NCBI RefSeq assembly: GCF_900102815.1
Contig: NZ_FNGF01000006.1
Location: 1 to 64,000, forward strand
Origin: Glycomyces sambucus
GTDB taxonomy: Bacteria > Actinomycetota > Actinomycetes > Mycobacteriales > Micromonosporaceae
DNA: 64,000 nucleotides
Direction: 5' to 3'
Below, one piece after another: positions 32,716 through 41,169 of this stretch. Position numbers and translations under genes: made by a program. The number at the start of each line of letters is the position of its first letter. The first letter of the stretch is position 1. The notes beneath the pieces were generated by a model. The model saw only the letters and a program-made list of their open reading frames with translations. It did not search any database and was not told where the DNA came from.

Positions 32716-32744
32716 CGGGCGGCGGGGCACTCCCCCGCCGCCCG
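32716..32744 (+). terminator. GC hairpin with T-rich tail after the protease gene
   Basis: Perfect 12-bp stem (32716-32727 with 32733-32744), loop cactc, followed by TTCCGTTTTCCC, 56 bases after the protease stop codon. Confidence 0.8.
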
Positions 32745-32810
32745 TTCCGTTTTCCCGGCGCTCGACGTTTGCGCTGGTTACAGTGGATGCAAGCCGATGT
32801 GGAGGTGCCC

Positions 32811-33902
32811 GTGAGCGAGACGCCGAGCGAAGAGGCCAGTTCGAGAGACGCAGCCGGAGACGCAGCCGAGACCGCGTCCGAGTCCGCGGCTGGGGCCGGG
32901 TCTGCGGCCGGGTCCGCGACCGGCGCCGAGTCGGGGACCGGCGCCGAGGCCGCCTCGGATGAACGGCAGGGCGGGGTCGGCAGAGTCGTGCGGTGGGTGG
33001 TGGCCGTGCTCGCGTGCGTCCTCGCCGTCGTGGCCGTGACCGGCGCCGTGGCCGCCTACTATGCGCGCCTTGAACTCCTGACCACCGACCGGTTCGTGGA
33101 GCGGACCGAGCCGATCGCCGAGGACGAGCGGGTGCAGGCGGCCGTCGCGAAGACGATCACCACCGAGATCACGAACGCGATCGACCTCGACGCGATCTCC
33201 TCGCAGGCGGCCGGGTGGGCCGGGGTCGAGAACCCGCCCGCGTACATCGAGGACCTCATCGCCTCCGCGGCCGAGACCCTGCGCGCGTACATCGAGACCG
33301 AGGTGAACGAGTTCGTCGCGAGCCCGGCGTTCCTGAAGGTGTGGGACGCGGCGGTCACGGAGGCGCACTCGTCACTCGTGTCGGCGCTCGAAGGCGAGAA
33401 CACCGGATCGCTCAGGGCCGAGGGGAACACGCTCACGCTCGACCTGGGCCGGGTGGTCGAGGTCGTCAAGGAGCGGCTGGCGGAGAACGACTTCGCGTAC
33501 GCCGCCGACATCCCCGCGGTCGAGGCCGAGTACGTGCTGCTCGACTCGTCGCAGGTCCCCGAGCTCCAGCAGCGCACCGAGCAGTTGGAGTGGGCCGCGA
33601 CCTGGCTCCCGTGGATCGCCCTGGGGCTCCTGGTCGTGGCGGTGGTGGTGGCGCCGCGGCGGTGGGTCGCGGCGCTCGTCGTCGGGGTCCTGGCGGCGAT
33701 CCTGGCGGGGGCGGCGCTCATCGCGCTGGGGATGGGCCGCGAGCGGTTCATCGCGGAGGCAGGGGACGCCTCGTTCGCGCCGATCACCTACGACGCGTTC
33801 ACCTCGGGCCTCAAGGGCTCCTATGTGGTCATGCTCGTCGCCGCGATCGTGGTCGCGGTGGCGGCGGTCGGTGCGCTGTTCCTGCGCCGGAACCGGGCTT
33901 AA
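32811..33902 (+). CDS. Multi-pass membrane protein with large extracytoplasmic domain (family A copy)
   Basis: A 363-residue protein: acidic Ala/Gly/Glu-rich cytosolic head (~1-52), one membrane helix (~58-82), an extracytoplasmic region of ~180 residues starting LLTTDRFVERTEPIAEDERV, then helices near residues 264-300 and 335-358. The gene at 55224 encodes the same architecture (LLDTDRYVATVAPLAEDPEI), so these are paralogues. Function unknown; such proteins are widespread in actinomycetes. The start GTG at 32811 follows GGAGG. Its stop TAA meets the 3' end of proC on the other strand. Confidence 0.82.
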   Translation: MSETPSEEASSRDAAGDAAETASESAAGAGSAAGSATGAESGTGAEAASDERQGGVGRVVRWVVAVLACVLAVVAVTGAVAAYYARLELLTTDRFVERTEPIAEDERVQAAVAKTITTEITNAIDLDAISSQAAGWAGVENPPAYIEDLIASAAETLRAYIETEVNEFVASPAFLKVWDAAVTEAHSSLVSALEGENTGSLRAEGNTLTLDLGRVVEVVKERLAENDFAYAADIPAVEAEYVLLDSSQVPELQQRTEQLEWAATWLPWIALGLLVVAVVVAPRRWVAALVVGVLAAILAGAALIALGMGRERFIAEAGDASFAPITYDAFTSGLKGSYVVMLVAAIVVAVAAVGALFLRRNRA

Positions 33903-34688
33903 ACGCGCGAGGTCGCGGCCGCGCCTGGCGGCCGCGACGACCGCGCGCTTGACGGTGTCGTCCACGGCGGCGCCGTTGAGGACGTCCAGGGCGGCGGCGG
34001 TCGTGCCGCCGGGCGTGTCGACGCCTTCGAGGAGTTCGGCGGCGGGCTCGTCGCTGGACTGGAGGTGCAGGCACGCGCCGAGGAGCATCTGGTCGACCAT
34101 GACGCGCGCGGCGGCGCGGTCCATGCCGCCCTCGACGGCGGCGGTGGTCATGGCGTCGGCCAGGTAGAACAGGAACGCCGGGCCCGAGCCGGCCACGGCC
34201 GTGACGAGGTCCATCATGGGCTCCTCGACGACCACGGTGACCCCGACCCGGTCGAACAGGTCCTCGATCTCGGTGAGGTCGGTGCCCTCGGGCGCGGTGA
34301 GCGCGGTGGCGGCCTCGCGGGCGCGGGCGGCGACGTTCGTCATGGCGCGCACGACGGTCACGCCCTCGGGGAGCCGGTCCTGGATCGCGGCGAGCTTGAC
34401 GCCGGCGGCGAGCGAGACGACGACGGCGTCCGGTTCGAGCACGGGCGCGATCTCGGCGAGCACGCCGTCGACGGCGCCGGGCCGCACGGCCAGGAGCACG
34501 ACGTCGGCCTCGGCGACCGCGCTCGGGTTGTCGGTCCCCACCTCGATCCCGTACGCGTCGGCCAGGACGGCCGCGCGCTCGGCGGGCAGGGCCGTGGCCC
34601 AGATCTGCGCGGGCGGCATCCCCGAGTCGAGCAGCCCGATGAGGACGGCCTCGCCGAGATGGCCGACGCCCAGTATCGCGATGTCCAT
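33372..34688 (-). CDS. proC: Pyrroline-5-carboxylate reductase with abnormal 3' read-through
   Basis: Residues 1-262 are a complete ProC: IAILGVGHLGEAVLIGLL at the N-terminus, LAVRP at about 66-70, VVRAMTNV, the active-site segment VAGSGPAFLFYLADAM (~164-180) and TPGGTTAAALDVL. The enzyme makes proline from pyrroline-5-carboxylate with NAD(P)H. Family proteins end about here (260-295 residues). The frame instead runs on for ~175 codons antisense to the convergent membrane gene, giving a His/Arg/Asp-rich tail that looks like noise. A TAA one base out of frame (33901-33899) shares TTAA with the neighbour's stop, so an indel near the end is likely. The start ATG at 34688 fits the family. Confidence 0.85.
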   Translation of the reverse strand: MDIAILGVGHLGEAVLIGLLDSGMPPAQIWATALPAERAAVLADAYGIEVGTDNPSAVAEADVVLLAVRPGAVDGVLAEIAPVLEPDAVVVSLAAGVKLAAIQDRLPEGVTVVRAMTNVAARAREAATALTAPEGTDLTEIEDLFDRVGVTVVVEEPMMDLVTAVAGSGPAFLFYLADAMTTAAVEGGMDRAAARVMVDQMLLGACLHLQSSDEPAAELLEGVDTPGGTTAAALDVLNGAAVDDTVKRAVVAAARRGRDLARLSPVPAQEQRTDRRHRDHDRGDEHDHIGALEARGERVVGDRRERGVPCLRDEPLAAHPQRDERRPRQDRRQDPDDERRDPPPRRHHHRHDQEPQGDPREPGRGPLQLLGALLELGDLRRVEQHVLGLDRGDVGGVREVVLRQPLLDDLDHPAQVERERVPLGPERSGVLAFERRHE

Positions 34689-34759
34689 GACGCACCTCCC
34701 CCGGAACCGCAATCTAACGGCCCCTGCCCACCACGCTCAGCGTTTCGGACGAATCGGCG

Positions 34760-35245
34760 CTATCGAAGCGCTTCGGCCATGGCGCTGAGCCAGCGGTCGG
34801 TCGCACGGGTCTGGATCGCCTGCGCGACCGGGCGGGCGAGGCGACTGGCAACGGTACCCGGGACGGAGAAGGACCGCACGGTGAAGCGAGTGCGGTCACC
34901 GAGGGGTTCGAGGAGGAACGCGGCCTCGCCGCGCTCGGGGTGGCCGGGCAGGGACCCGTAGCCGAAGCCGACCAGCCCGGGGGTCTCCTCGGCCCACACG
35001 ACCTGGCAGGGGATGCGCATGACGCCGGCGAAGCGGAGGGCGACCTCGACCCCGGCGGCGGCGCGGGGCGCGGTGGGCTCGGGGCGCAGGCCGCAGCGTT
35101 CGTGGAGGCCCCAGGTCATGAGGATCTCGGCGGGGCGGTCGAGGGGCGCGTCGAGGACGGTCTCGCGTTCGAGGTGGCGGTAGCCGGCGGGGAGGTCGCG
35201 GGTGCGGGTGGCGCCGATCTCGGGGTAGGTGACCTTCAGGTCCAC
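34760..35245 (-). CDS. DUF1990-family protein
   Basis: A 161-residue protein of the DUF1990 type: VTYPEIGATRTRDLPAGYRH at the N-terminus, a mid-region LMTWGLHERCGLRP, CQVVWAEETPGLVGFGYGSLPGHPERGEAAF and FTVRSFSVPGTVASRLARPVA. The fold resembles START/SRPBCC ligand binders; the role is unknown. The start GTG at 35245 has GGAGC upstream and lies inside the end of the GNAT gene (10-bp overlap), so the two are translationally coupled. Confidence 0.85.
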   Translation of the reverse strand: MDLKVTYPEIGATRTRDLPAGYRHLERETVLDAPLDRPAEILMTWGLHERCGLRPEPTAPRAAAGVEVALRFAGVMRIPCQVVWAEETPGLVGFGYGSLPGHPERGEAAFLLEPLGDRTRFTVRSFSVPGTVASRLARPVAQAIQTRATDRWLSAMAEALR

Positions 35246-35799
35246 GGGGGCTCCGTCCGGGGGTTGGGGGCTTCGAAGAGGACGTGGTCGCGCAGGCGGC
35301 CGGTGGCGAGGGAGTAGCAAGGGGAAAGTCCGATGCGACGGAACCCGTTGCGGGACAGCACTTTCTGCGAGGCGAGGTTGTCGGGCAGAGTCTCGGCGCG
35401 GAGCTGGTCGAGGCCGAGTTCGCCGAACGCGATGTACTTCGCGAGGCGCACCGCCTCGGTGGCGATGCCGCGGCCGCACTCGGCGACGGCCACCCAGTAG
35501 CCGACGCTGCACGTGCGCAGGTACGGGCCCTGGACGATGGTGTTGAGCAGGAGGCCGCCGACGGCGCGGCCGCGTTCGAGGATGACGTAGGAGCGGCCGG
35601 TGCCCGCGGCGGTGCGGGCCAGAGCGGCGGCGATGGCCTCGCGGACGCCGGAGAGCGTGTAGGTGGCGTCGTCCTCGTCGGGCTCCCAGCGGGCGAGGTG
35701 GTCGCGGCTGGCGCCGCGGAGCGCGGCGAGGTCCGCGGCGTCGGCCGGCGCGACGGGCCGGAGCGCGATCGCGGGCGGGGCGGGGATCTGGTCGAGCAT
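35236..35799 (-). CDS. RimJ/RimL-type GNAT N-acetyltransferase
   Basis: A 187-residue GNAT: IALRPVAPADAADLAAL at the N-terminus, VGYWVAVAECGRGIATEAVRLA with the acetyl-CoA loop R/Q-x-x-G-x-A as CGRGIA, and ASQKVLSRNGFRRIG in the last third. It acetylates an amine on a protein N-terminus or a small molecule; target unknown. The start ATG at 35799 follows AAGGGGG. It overlaps the DUF1990 gene downstream. Confidence 0.9.
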   Translation of the reverse strand: MLDQIPAPPAIALRPVAPADAADLAALRGASRDHLARWEPDEDDATYTLSGVREAIAAALARTAAGTGRSYVILERGRAVGGLLLNTIVQGPYLRTCSVGYWVAVAECGRGIATEAVRLAKYIAFGELGLDQLRAETLPDNLASQKVLSRNGFRRIGLSPCYSLATGRLRDHVLFEAPNPRTEPPWT

Positions 35800-35910
35800 G
35801 GTTCCCCCTTCGGTCGGTGCCGACCGGTCGAGCGTAGTCCCTCGGGCGGGCCGGCCGCCCGACCTTCGGAGGGGGCGGGGCGACTTCGGTATCGGATCGG
35901 GGCGGAAGGG

Positions 35911-35939
35911 TTGGCCGGGCGGCGCGCATTGGCTAGGTT
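35911..35939 (+). promoter_or_regulatory. Leaderless-type promoter of the two-component system
   Basis: TTGGCC (35911-35916) and TAGGTT (35934-35939) are 17 bases apart, and the -10 ends six bases before the kinase ATG, so transcription would start at or next to the start codon. Confidence 0.55.
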
Positions 35940-35945
35940 CGGCGC

Positions 35946-37058
35946 ATGCAGGGTGAGCGGCGCGGGGCGCGCGGGTGGGCGGCGGACGCGGCGCTGTTCG
36001 CGTTCGGCGTGTTCGCGTGGCTGTACCTGAGCGCGGACCGGATGCGGCTGGGGCTGCCCTCGCCGCCGTGGCTGTTCGAGCTGGACCAGCTCGCGGGGGT
36101 GCTCGCGCTGGGGCTCTTGTGGCTGCGGCGGCGGTGGCCGACGCAGGCGGCGGCCGTGGCGGCGGGCCTGTCGTCGTTCTCGGAGACGTCGGCGTTCCCG
36201 CTGCTGGTGCTGCTGTTCACGGTGGTGGTGCGGCGGCCGCTGCGGACGGCGGCGTGGGTGTTCGGCGGGGCGATGGCCGCCGCGGTGGTGTACTCGGTGA
36301 TCCGGCCGCAGGAACTGGGCGTCCTGGGGAACCTGGCGTTCGCGGTGGTGCTGTACGGCGGGGTCGCGGGCTGGGGCATGTTCACGCGGTACCGGCGGGC
36401 GCTGCGGGCGCGGGCGGCCGAGCAGGAGCAGGGCGAGCGCGAGCGGGCGCGCCAGCGCGCCCGCGAGGAGCTGGCGCGGGAGCTGCACGACCTGCTGGGG
36501 CACCGGTTGTCGCTGCTGAGCCTGCACGCGGGCGCGATGGAGTACCGGACCGACCTGACGCCGCGGGAGCTGGCGGGCGCGGCGGGCGTGGTGCGGGAGC
36601 AGTCGCACCTGGCGATGCGGGACCTGCGGGAGGTGATCGCGGTGCTGCGGGCCCCGATCGGGGAGCTGCCGCAGCCGTCCGTGGCGGATCTGCGGGCGCT
36701 GGTGGAGGAGGCGCGGCCGGGGTCGGAGATCGCGTTCGAGGTCGCGTTCGACCCGGAGGCGGCGGGCGAGGCGCCGGAGCGGTCGGGGCGCACGGCGTAC
36801 CGGATCGTGCAGGAGGCGTTGACGAACGCGCGCCGGCACGCCGAGGGCGCGGCGGTCGCGGTGACGGTGTCGGGCGGGCCGGGCGACGGACTCGAGGTCG
36901 CGGTCGTGAACGGGCCGGGCCGGGACTCCGGCGCGGGTTCGGGGCACGGCCTCATCGGGCTGGAGGAGCGCACGGCGCTCGCGGGCGGGCGGCTCGACTA
37001 CGGGCCGACCGGGGACGGCGGCTGGAGGGTGCGGGCGTGGCTACCCTGGACGGCATGA
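35946..37058 (+). CDS. NarL-type sensor histidine kinase
   Basis: A 370-residue kinase: four or five membrane helices in residues 10-147, a charged helix, a HisKA_3 dimerisation domain with the phospho-acceptor H181 in ARELHDLLGHRLSLL, and an HATPase domain with EALTNARRH and GHGLIGLEERTALAGG. There is no large extracellular sensor loop, so it probably senses within the membrane or envelope. Its stop overlaps the response-regulator start (ATGA), giving coupled synthesis. Confidence 0.92.
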   Translation: MQGERRGARGWAADAALFAFGVFAWLYLSADRMRLGLPSPPWLFELDQLAGVLALGLLWLRRRWPTQAAAVAAGLSSFSETSAFPLLVLLFTVVVRRPLRTAAWVFGGAMAAAVVYSVIRPQELGVLGNLAFAVVLYGGVAGWGMFTRYRRALRARAAEQEQGERERARQRAREELARELHDLLGHRLSLLSLHAGAMEYRTDLTPRELAGAAGVVREQSHLAMRDLREVIAVLRAPIGELPQPSVADLRALVEEARPGSEIAFEVAFDPEAAGEAPERSGRTAYRIVQEALTNARRHAEGAAVAVTVSGGPGDGLEVAVVNGPGRDSGAGSGHGLIGLEERTALAGGRLDYGPTGDGGWRVRAWLPWTA

Positions 37059-37714
37059 GCGAGCGTGTGAGGGTCCTGGTCGTGGACGACGACCCGCTGG
37101 TGCGGGCGGGCCTGCGGATGATCCTCGGCGGCGCGGCCGATGTGGAGGTCGTCGGCGAGGCGGGCTCGGGCGTGGAGGTGCCGGCGCTGGTGGCGGAGCT
37201 CGGTCCGGACGTGGTGCTCATGGACCTGCACATGCCGGTGGTGGACGGGCTGACGGCGACCGAGCGGCTGCGGAAGGTTCCGGGCGCGCCGGAGGTGCTG
37301 GTGCTCACCGCGTTCGAGGCCGACGGGCACGTGCAGCGGGCGCTGCGGGCGGGCGCGGGCGGGTTCCTGCTCAAGGACACGCCTCCGGCGCAGATCGTGG
37401 CGGCGGTGCGGCGGGTGGCGGCCGGGGAGCCGGTGCTGTCGCCGGAGGTGACGCGGCGCCTCATCGGCATCGCGGTCGGCGGCGGCGACGACCGCCGCGC
37501 ACCGGCGCGAGAGCGCCTGCGGGCCTTGAACCCTCGGGAGACGGAGGTCGCGGCCGAGGTGGGCCGGGGCCGCTCCAACGCCGAGATCGCCGCGACCTTG
37601 CACCTGAGCATCCCCACGGTGAAGACCCACGTCTCGGCGGCCCTCGCGAAGCTCGGCCTGAACAACCGGGTGCAGCTCGCCCTACTGGTCAACGACGCCG
37701 GCCTCGTGAGCTGA
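37055..37714 (+). CDS. NarL/LuxR-type response regulator
   Basis: A 219-residue regulator: receiver domain with D11-D12, phospho-acceptor D57 in VVLMDLHMP and K107 in FLLKDTPP, and a C-terminal LuxR helix-turn-helix (LNPRETEVAAEVGRGRSNAEIAATL, VKTHVSAALAKLG). It pairs with the preceding kinase through the ATGA overlap. Its targets are unknown. The hexanucleotide array begins 60 bases after its stop codon and the TPR gene follows, but transcription of these together is not shown. Confidence 0.93.
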   Translation: MSERVRVLVVDDDPLVRAGLRMILGGAADVEVVGEAGSGVEVPALVAELGPDVVLMDLHMPVVDGLTATERLRKVPGAPEVLVLTAFEADGHVQRALRAGAGGFLLKDTPPAQIVAAVRRVAAGEPVLSPEVTRRLIGIAVGGGDDRRAPARERLRALNPRETEVAAEVGRGRSNAEIAATLHLSIPTVKTHVSAALAKLGLNNRVQLALLVNDAGLVS

Positions 37715-38148
37715 CTTCGGGCGGGCTACTGACCGAAGCCACCGGACTCGTGAGCCGCCCACACAACGCTTCGACCGCCACCGCCACCGCCACCGCCACC
37801 GCCACCGCCACCGCCACCGCCACCGCCACCGCCACCGCCACCGCCACCGCCACCGCCACCGCCACCGCCACCGCCACCGCCACCGCCACCGCCACCGCCA
37901 CCGCCACCGCCACCGCCACCGCCACCGCCACGATTGTGAGCCGATCTCACTCCTGCTGCAATGTCGGACCCTTGGGGCAGGGTTGCGACGGGGGGCCCGT
38001 GGTGACTGTAATACATCACATGTCACACAGCACCGTTGTCCGAAGTGTTCCGACGGGCCCCGGCGCGGGCGGGCGGACCGGAGGTCGATCGCCGCGCGCG
38101 CACTGACACAATGCTGGCACCGACCCTCCCTCACCAGACGGAAGCCCC
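37715..38148. other. 434-bp spacer before the TPR gene with candidate promoter
   Basis: Besides the hexanucleotide array, the right part holds an AT-richer stretch (38005-38036) with TTGCGA (37983-37988) and TGTAAT (38007-38012), 18 bases apart, and an inverted repeat GTGAC-n15-GTCAC starting at 38003. This is the likely promoter/operator of the TPR gene, downstream of the array. No gene is seen. Confidence 0.45.
37774..37929. repeat. Perfect hexanucleotide microsatellite, 26 x ACCGCC
   Basis: Twenty-six uninterrupted copies of ACCGCC occupy 156 bases between the response-regulator stop (37714) and the TPR gene start (38149). Read on the plus strand it would encode Thr-Ala repeats; on the minus strand Ala-Val, Gly-Gly or Trp-Arg. 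None of these frames has a credible gene around it. Perfect long arrays mutate by slippage, so the distance between the two genes may vary among cells. Confidence 0.97.
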
Positions 38149-41121
38149 ATGACCGACACCGACGCACTGCGCAAGCGCCTCAACGAGATCCGATGGCAGC
38201 TCCGGGGCGAGGCCCGCCTGGCCGCCCTGGAGGAGCACCTGGCGGCCGTCGAGGCCGACGGGGACGCCCCGCTGCTGAACGCGACCCTCACCGCCCTGGT
38301 GGACTGCTACGAGTACTCGACCGACTCCACGCGGCTGCTCGTCCCGTACGCGCGGCTCCTCCGCAACCTCGACACGGCTCCCGAGCACTTCGACGATCAA
38401 CTGCTGCGGTCGGTGTACTGGCAGTTCAAGTGGATCGTGTACAAGCTCCGCGACCACCCGGACGTGCCGCTTGACTCCATTGAGGACGCGCTGACGCAGT
38501 TCCGCGAGCGCTACTCGGAGGCCGGCCACTCGCTGCACCCGTACTACGAGGCCGAGCACTGGTTCGCGCACTACATCGGCGACCGGGAGCGCGCCGACCG
38601 CGCCGCCGCGCAGGTCCGCGCGACCGAGCCCGACTCCATGAGCGACTGCGAGGCCTGCCGCGTCAACGACATCGGCGACATGGCCGCGTGTGCCGGGGAC
38701 GACGAGGCCGCCGTCGCGGCCTGGCGCCCCCTCCTCGACGGGCGCCTGCGCTGCGCCCACGAGCCGCACAACACCCTCGCCGACTCGCTCCTGCCGCTCG
38801 CCCGGCTCGGCCGCCTCGACGAGGCCCGCGCGAACCACCACCACGGCTACCGGATCAGCCGCGACAAGGACGACATGCTCGGCTACATCGCCCGGCACCT
38901 GCGGTTCTGCGCGCTCACCGGCAACGAGGCCCGCGCGATCGAGATCCTCGCGGCCGACCGCCGCGCCTACGAGCTGCCGCTGAGCCCCGACACGCGCCAG
39001 GAATGGCTCGAAGGCGTCCAGACCCTCGCCGCGGCCCTGCGCGCCCGCGGCATGGGCGACGCCCTCCTCGCCGGGCCCGGTGAGCGTGACTGGACCGCCG
39101 ACGACCTGCACGAATGGGCCGACACCGAGCGCCGCGAGCTGTGCGAGCGGTACGACCGCCGCAACGGCACCACCGTCCACTCCGAACGGTCGCGCGAGCT
39201 GGTCGAGCCCGACCGGAGGTATCCGCACGTCCCGCTGGGGCTCAAGGCGATGCCGCTCATCGAGACGGCACCCGAACCCGTGGAGGCCGAGCCGGGCGAC
39301 CGGTCCCTTGAGGACGCGCTCGCGCACGCCCGCGAGGGCATCGAGGACGCCGCCGACGACCGCGCCGAGCGGTGGCTGGAAGTCGGCCGCATCGCCGAAG
39401 CGCTCGGCGCCGAACTCGACCCCGCCGACGAGGCCGAGATGCTGCTCGCCAAGGCCGAGCCCAAGACCGCCCTCGAAGCGGCGCAGGACCTCGCGGCCAT
39501 CGCCGCGACCCTCTTCGCCGAGGCCGGGCTCCCCGGCCGCGCGCTGCTGTGCCGGATCGCCAAGGCCGCCTGGGGGATGCGCGCCGAGCCCGCCGCGTTC
39601 GGGCCGCTCGCGCCCGGGTTCCTCGCCGAAGCCGACGCGCTCACCGCCGCCGCGCCCGCCGACGCCGCCCGCGCGCGGGCGCAGGTCCTCATGGCGCAGT
39701 TGCAGTCCGGGCTCATGCTCGGCGAGCGGCCCGGCGACGACCTCGCCGCCGCGTTCGCCGAGGCCGACGCCGGCCTCGCCGTCATCCCCGGGCACCGCCG
39801 CGCCGCGCTCGCGCGGACGCAGCTCGCGATGATGCTCCCCGAGTTCGAGACCGAGGCCGAAGGCCGGATCACCGCCCTGGGCAAGGCGTTCGGGCTCGCC
39901 ACCGACGGCGGGTTCCGCTACGAGACGTTCATCAGCGCCTTCCAGTACGGCTCGATGCTCAACCAGGCCGGGCGCCTCGGCGAAGCCCTCGCGGTCGCCG
40001 AGACCGGCATCGCCGCGGTCAAGCACGACTACCCGCCGTTCCCGGTCGCCGCGCTCCACCTGACGGCCGCCGAGTGCTCGATCAACCTCGGCGACGCCCG
40101 CGCCGCCGAGCGGCACGCCGTCCAGGCCGCCCACTGGTACGACCGCGCGGGCGAGACCGGCTGCGCGGGCGTGGCCCGCCACCTCCTCGGCAAGTCGCTC
40201 GCGATGCAGCAGCGCGGCGAGGAGGCGGTCGTCATCCTCGAAGCGGCCCTTGCGGACCTGGCCGAGATGCACGAGGACGAGCACTGGCGCCTGGTCGACT
40301 CCCGGTACCTGCTCGCCGAGAACTACCAGCGGACCTTCGACGCCCAGGTCGGGCTCACCCACGTCCTGGAGGGCCTGCGGCTCATGGACGAGGGCCTCCC
40401 CCACCCCAACCCCGCGTTCTACGCCCAGTCCGCGCACCTCGCGGGCGAGCTGCTGGAGCGCACCGGCGAGGCGAAGTCCGCAGTGGACGCCTACGGGCGC
40501 TCCGCCGCCGCGTGGCGCGGTCTCGGCTCGCTCTCGGCCGCCGCCAACCCGATCCGCGCGGCCCTGTGGGCGCGCCTGCGCACCGACGGCGCCGACACCG
40601 AGGCCGCGGTCGCCGAGATGGGCGCGCTCGCAACGGAACTCGAAGCGTCGTGGCGCAACCCCGACCACCCCGAGGACTACCGGGACGCGTGCCGCCGCGA
40701 GTACGCCAAGACCCTCGCCCAGGAGTCGCGGATGCGCGGCGACGACGAGGAGTCCGAAGAGGCGTGGGCGCGGCGCGCCCTGACCTCCGGGGAGGCGGTG
40801 CTCGCCGTGGCCGAGGACGGCGAGTTCCTGGTCGAGATCGGCGTCCAGACCGCGCACAACATGATCGCGGCATACGAGGAGCTCGGCGACCTCGACGCCG
40901 CGGGGACCCTCGTCGACCGCATCACCGCCCGCCTCGACCCCGAGGCCCACGACGGCCCCCGCAGGGCCCTCGCCGGCCACTTGGAGGACGCCCGGGAGCG
41001 CGCGGCGGACGACGCGACCGAAGCCGAAGCGGGCGAGGACGACGCGACCGAGGGCGGGTCGGCCGAAGGCGAAGCGGCGGCCGACGCCTCTGCTGAAGGC
41101 CAAGCGACCGAACGGGACTGA
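38149..41121 (+). CDS. Large TPR-repeat protein
   Basis: A 990-residue, almost entirely helical, acidic cytosolic protein. Several TPR-type helix pairs are visible, such as LNQAGRLGEALAVAETGI, INLGDARAAERHAVQAAHWYDRAG, AMQQRGEEAVVILEAALADLA and ELLERTGEAKSAVDAYGRSA, mainly in residues 400-920. The N-terminal third is also helical but weaker. It ends in a Glu/Ala/Asp/Thr-rich tail (~945-990). There are no NTPase, effector or membrane segments. TPR solenoids bind peptides or act as sensors and scaffolds in bacterial signalling. It is convergent with the nucleosidase operon, 48 bases away. The ATG follows GACGGAAG. Confidence 0.85.
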   Translation: MTDTDALRKRLNEIRWQLRGEARLAALEEHLAAVEADGDAPLLNATLTALVDCYEYSTDSTRLLVPYARLLRNLDTAPEHFDDQLLRSVYWQFKWIVYKLRDHPDVPLDSIEDALTQFRERYSEAGHSLHPYYEAEHWFAHYIGDRERADRAAAQVRATEPDSMSDCEACRVNDIGDMAACAGDDEAAVAAWRPLLDGRLRCAHEPHNTLADSLLPLARLGRLDEARANHHHGYRISRDKDDMLGYIARHLRFCALTGNEARAIEILAADRRAYELPLSPDTRQEWLEGVQTLAAALRARGMGDALLAGPGERDWTADDLHEWADTERRELCERYDRRNGTTVHSERSRELVEPDRRYPHVPLGLKAMPLIETAPEPVEAEPGDRSLEDALAHAREGIEDAADDRAERWLEVGRIAEALGAELDPADEAEMLLAKAEPKTALEAAQDLAAIAATLFAEAGLPGRALLCRIAKAAWGMRAEPAAFGPLAPGFLAEADALTAAAPADAARARAQVLMAQLQSGLMLGERPGDDLAAAFAEADAGLAVIPGHRRAALARTQLAMMLPEFETEAEGRITALGKAFGLATDGGFRYETFISAFQYGSMLNQAGRLGEALAVAETGIAAVKHDYPPFPVAALHLTAAECSINLGDARAAERHAVQAAHWYDRAGETGCAGVARHLLGKSLAMQQRGEEAVVILEAALADLAEMHEDEHWRLVDSRYLLAENYQRTFDAQVGLTHVLEGLRLMDEGLPHPNPAFYAQSAHLAGELLERTGEAKSAVDAYGRSAAAWRGLGSLSAAANPIRAALWARLRTDGADTEAAVAEMGALATELEASWRNPDHPEDYRDACRREYAKTLAQESRMRGDDEESEEAWARRALTSGEAVLAVAEDGEFLVEIGVQTAHNMIAAYEELGDLDAAGTLVDRITARLDPEAHDGPRRALAGHLEDARERAADDATEAEAGEDDATEGGSAEGEAAADASAEGQATERD

Positions 41122-41169
41122 GCCCGGTCGGCCGCGCCCGAACCCGTGCGCGTCCGTCCGGGCCCCGGC

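Noticed and set aside
33372-33899. The C-terminal ~175 residues of the proC frame as a real domain
   Set aside because: The segment is exactly antisense to a well-supported membrane gene and has the His/Arg/Asp composition expected of an antisense frame.
37750-38106. Open frame encoding 26 Thr-Ala dipeptides across the hexanucleotide array
   Set aside because: No ribosome site, no homology pattern on either side, and all frames through the repeat are open because of its composition.
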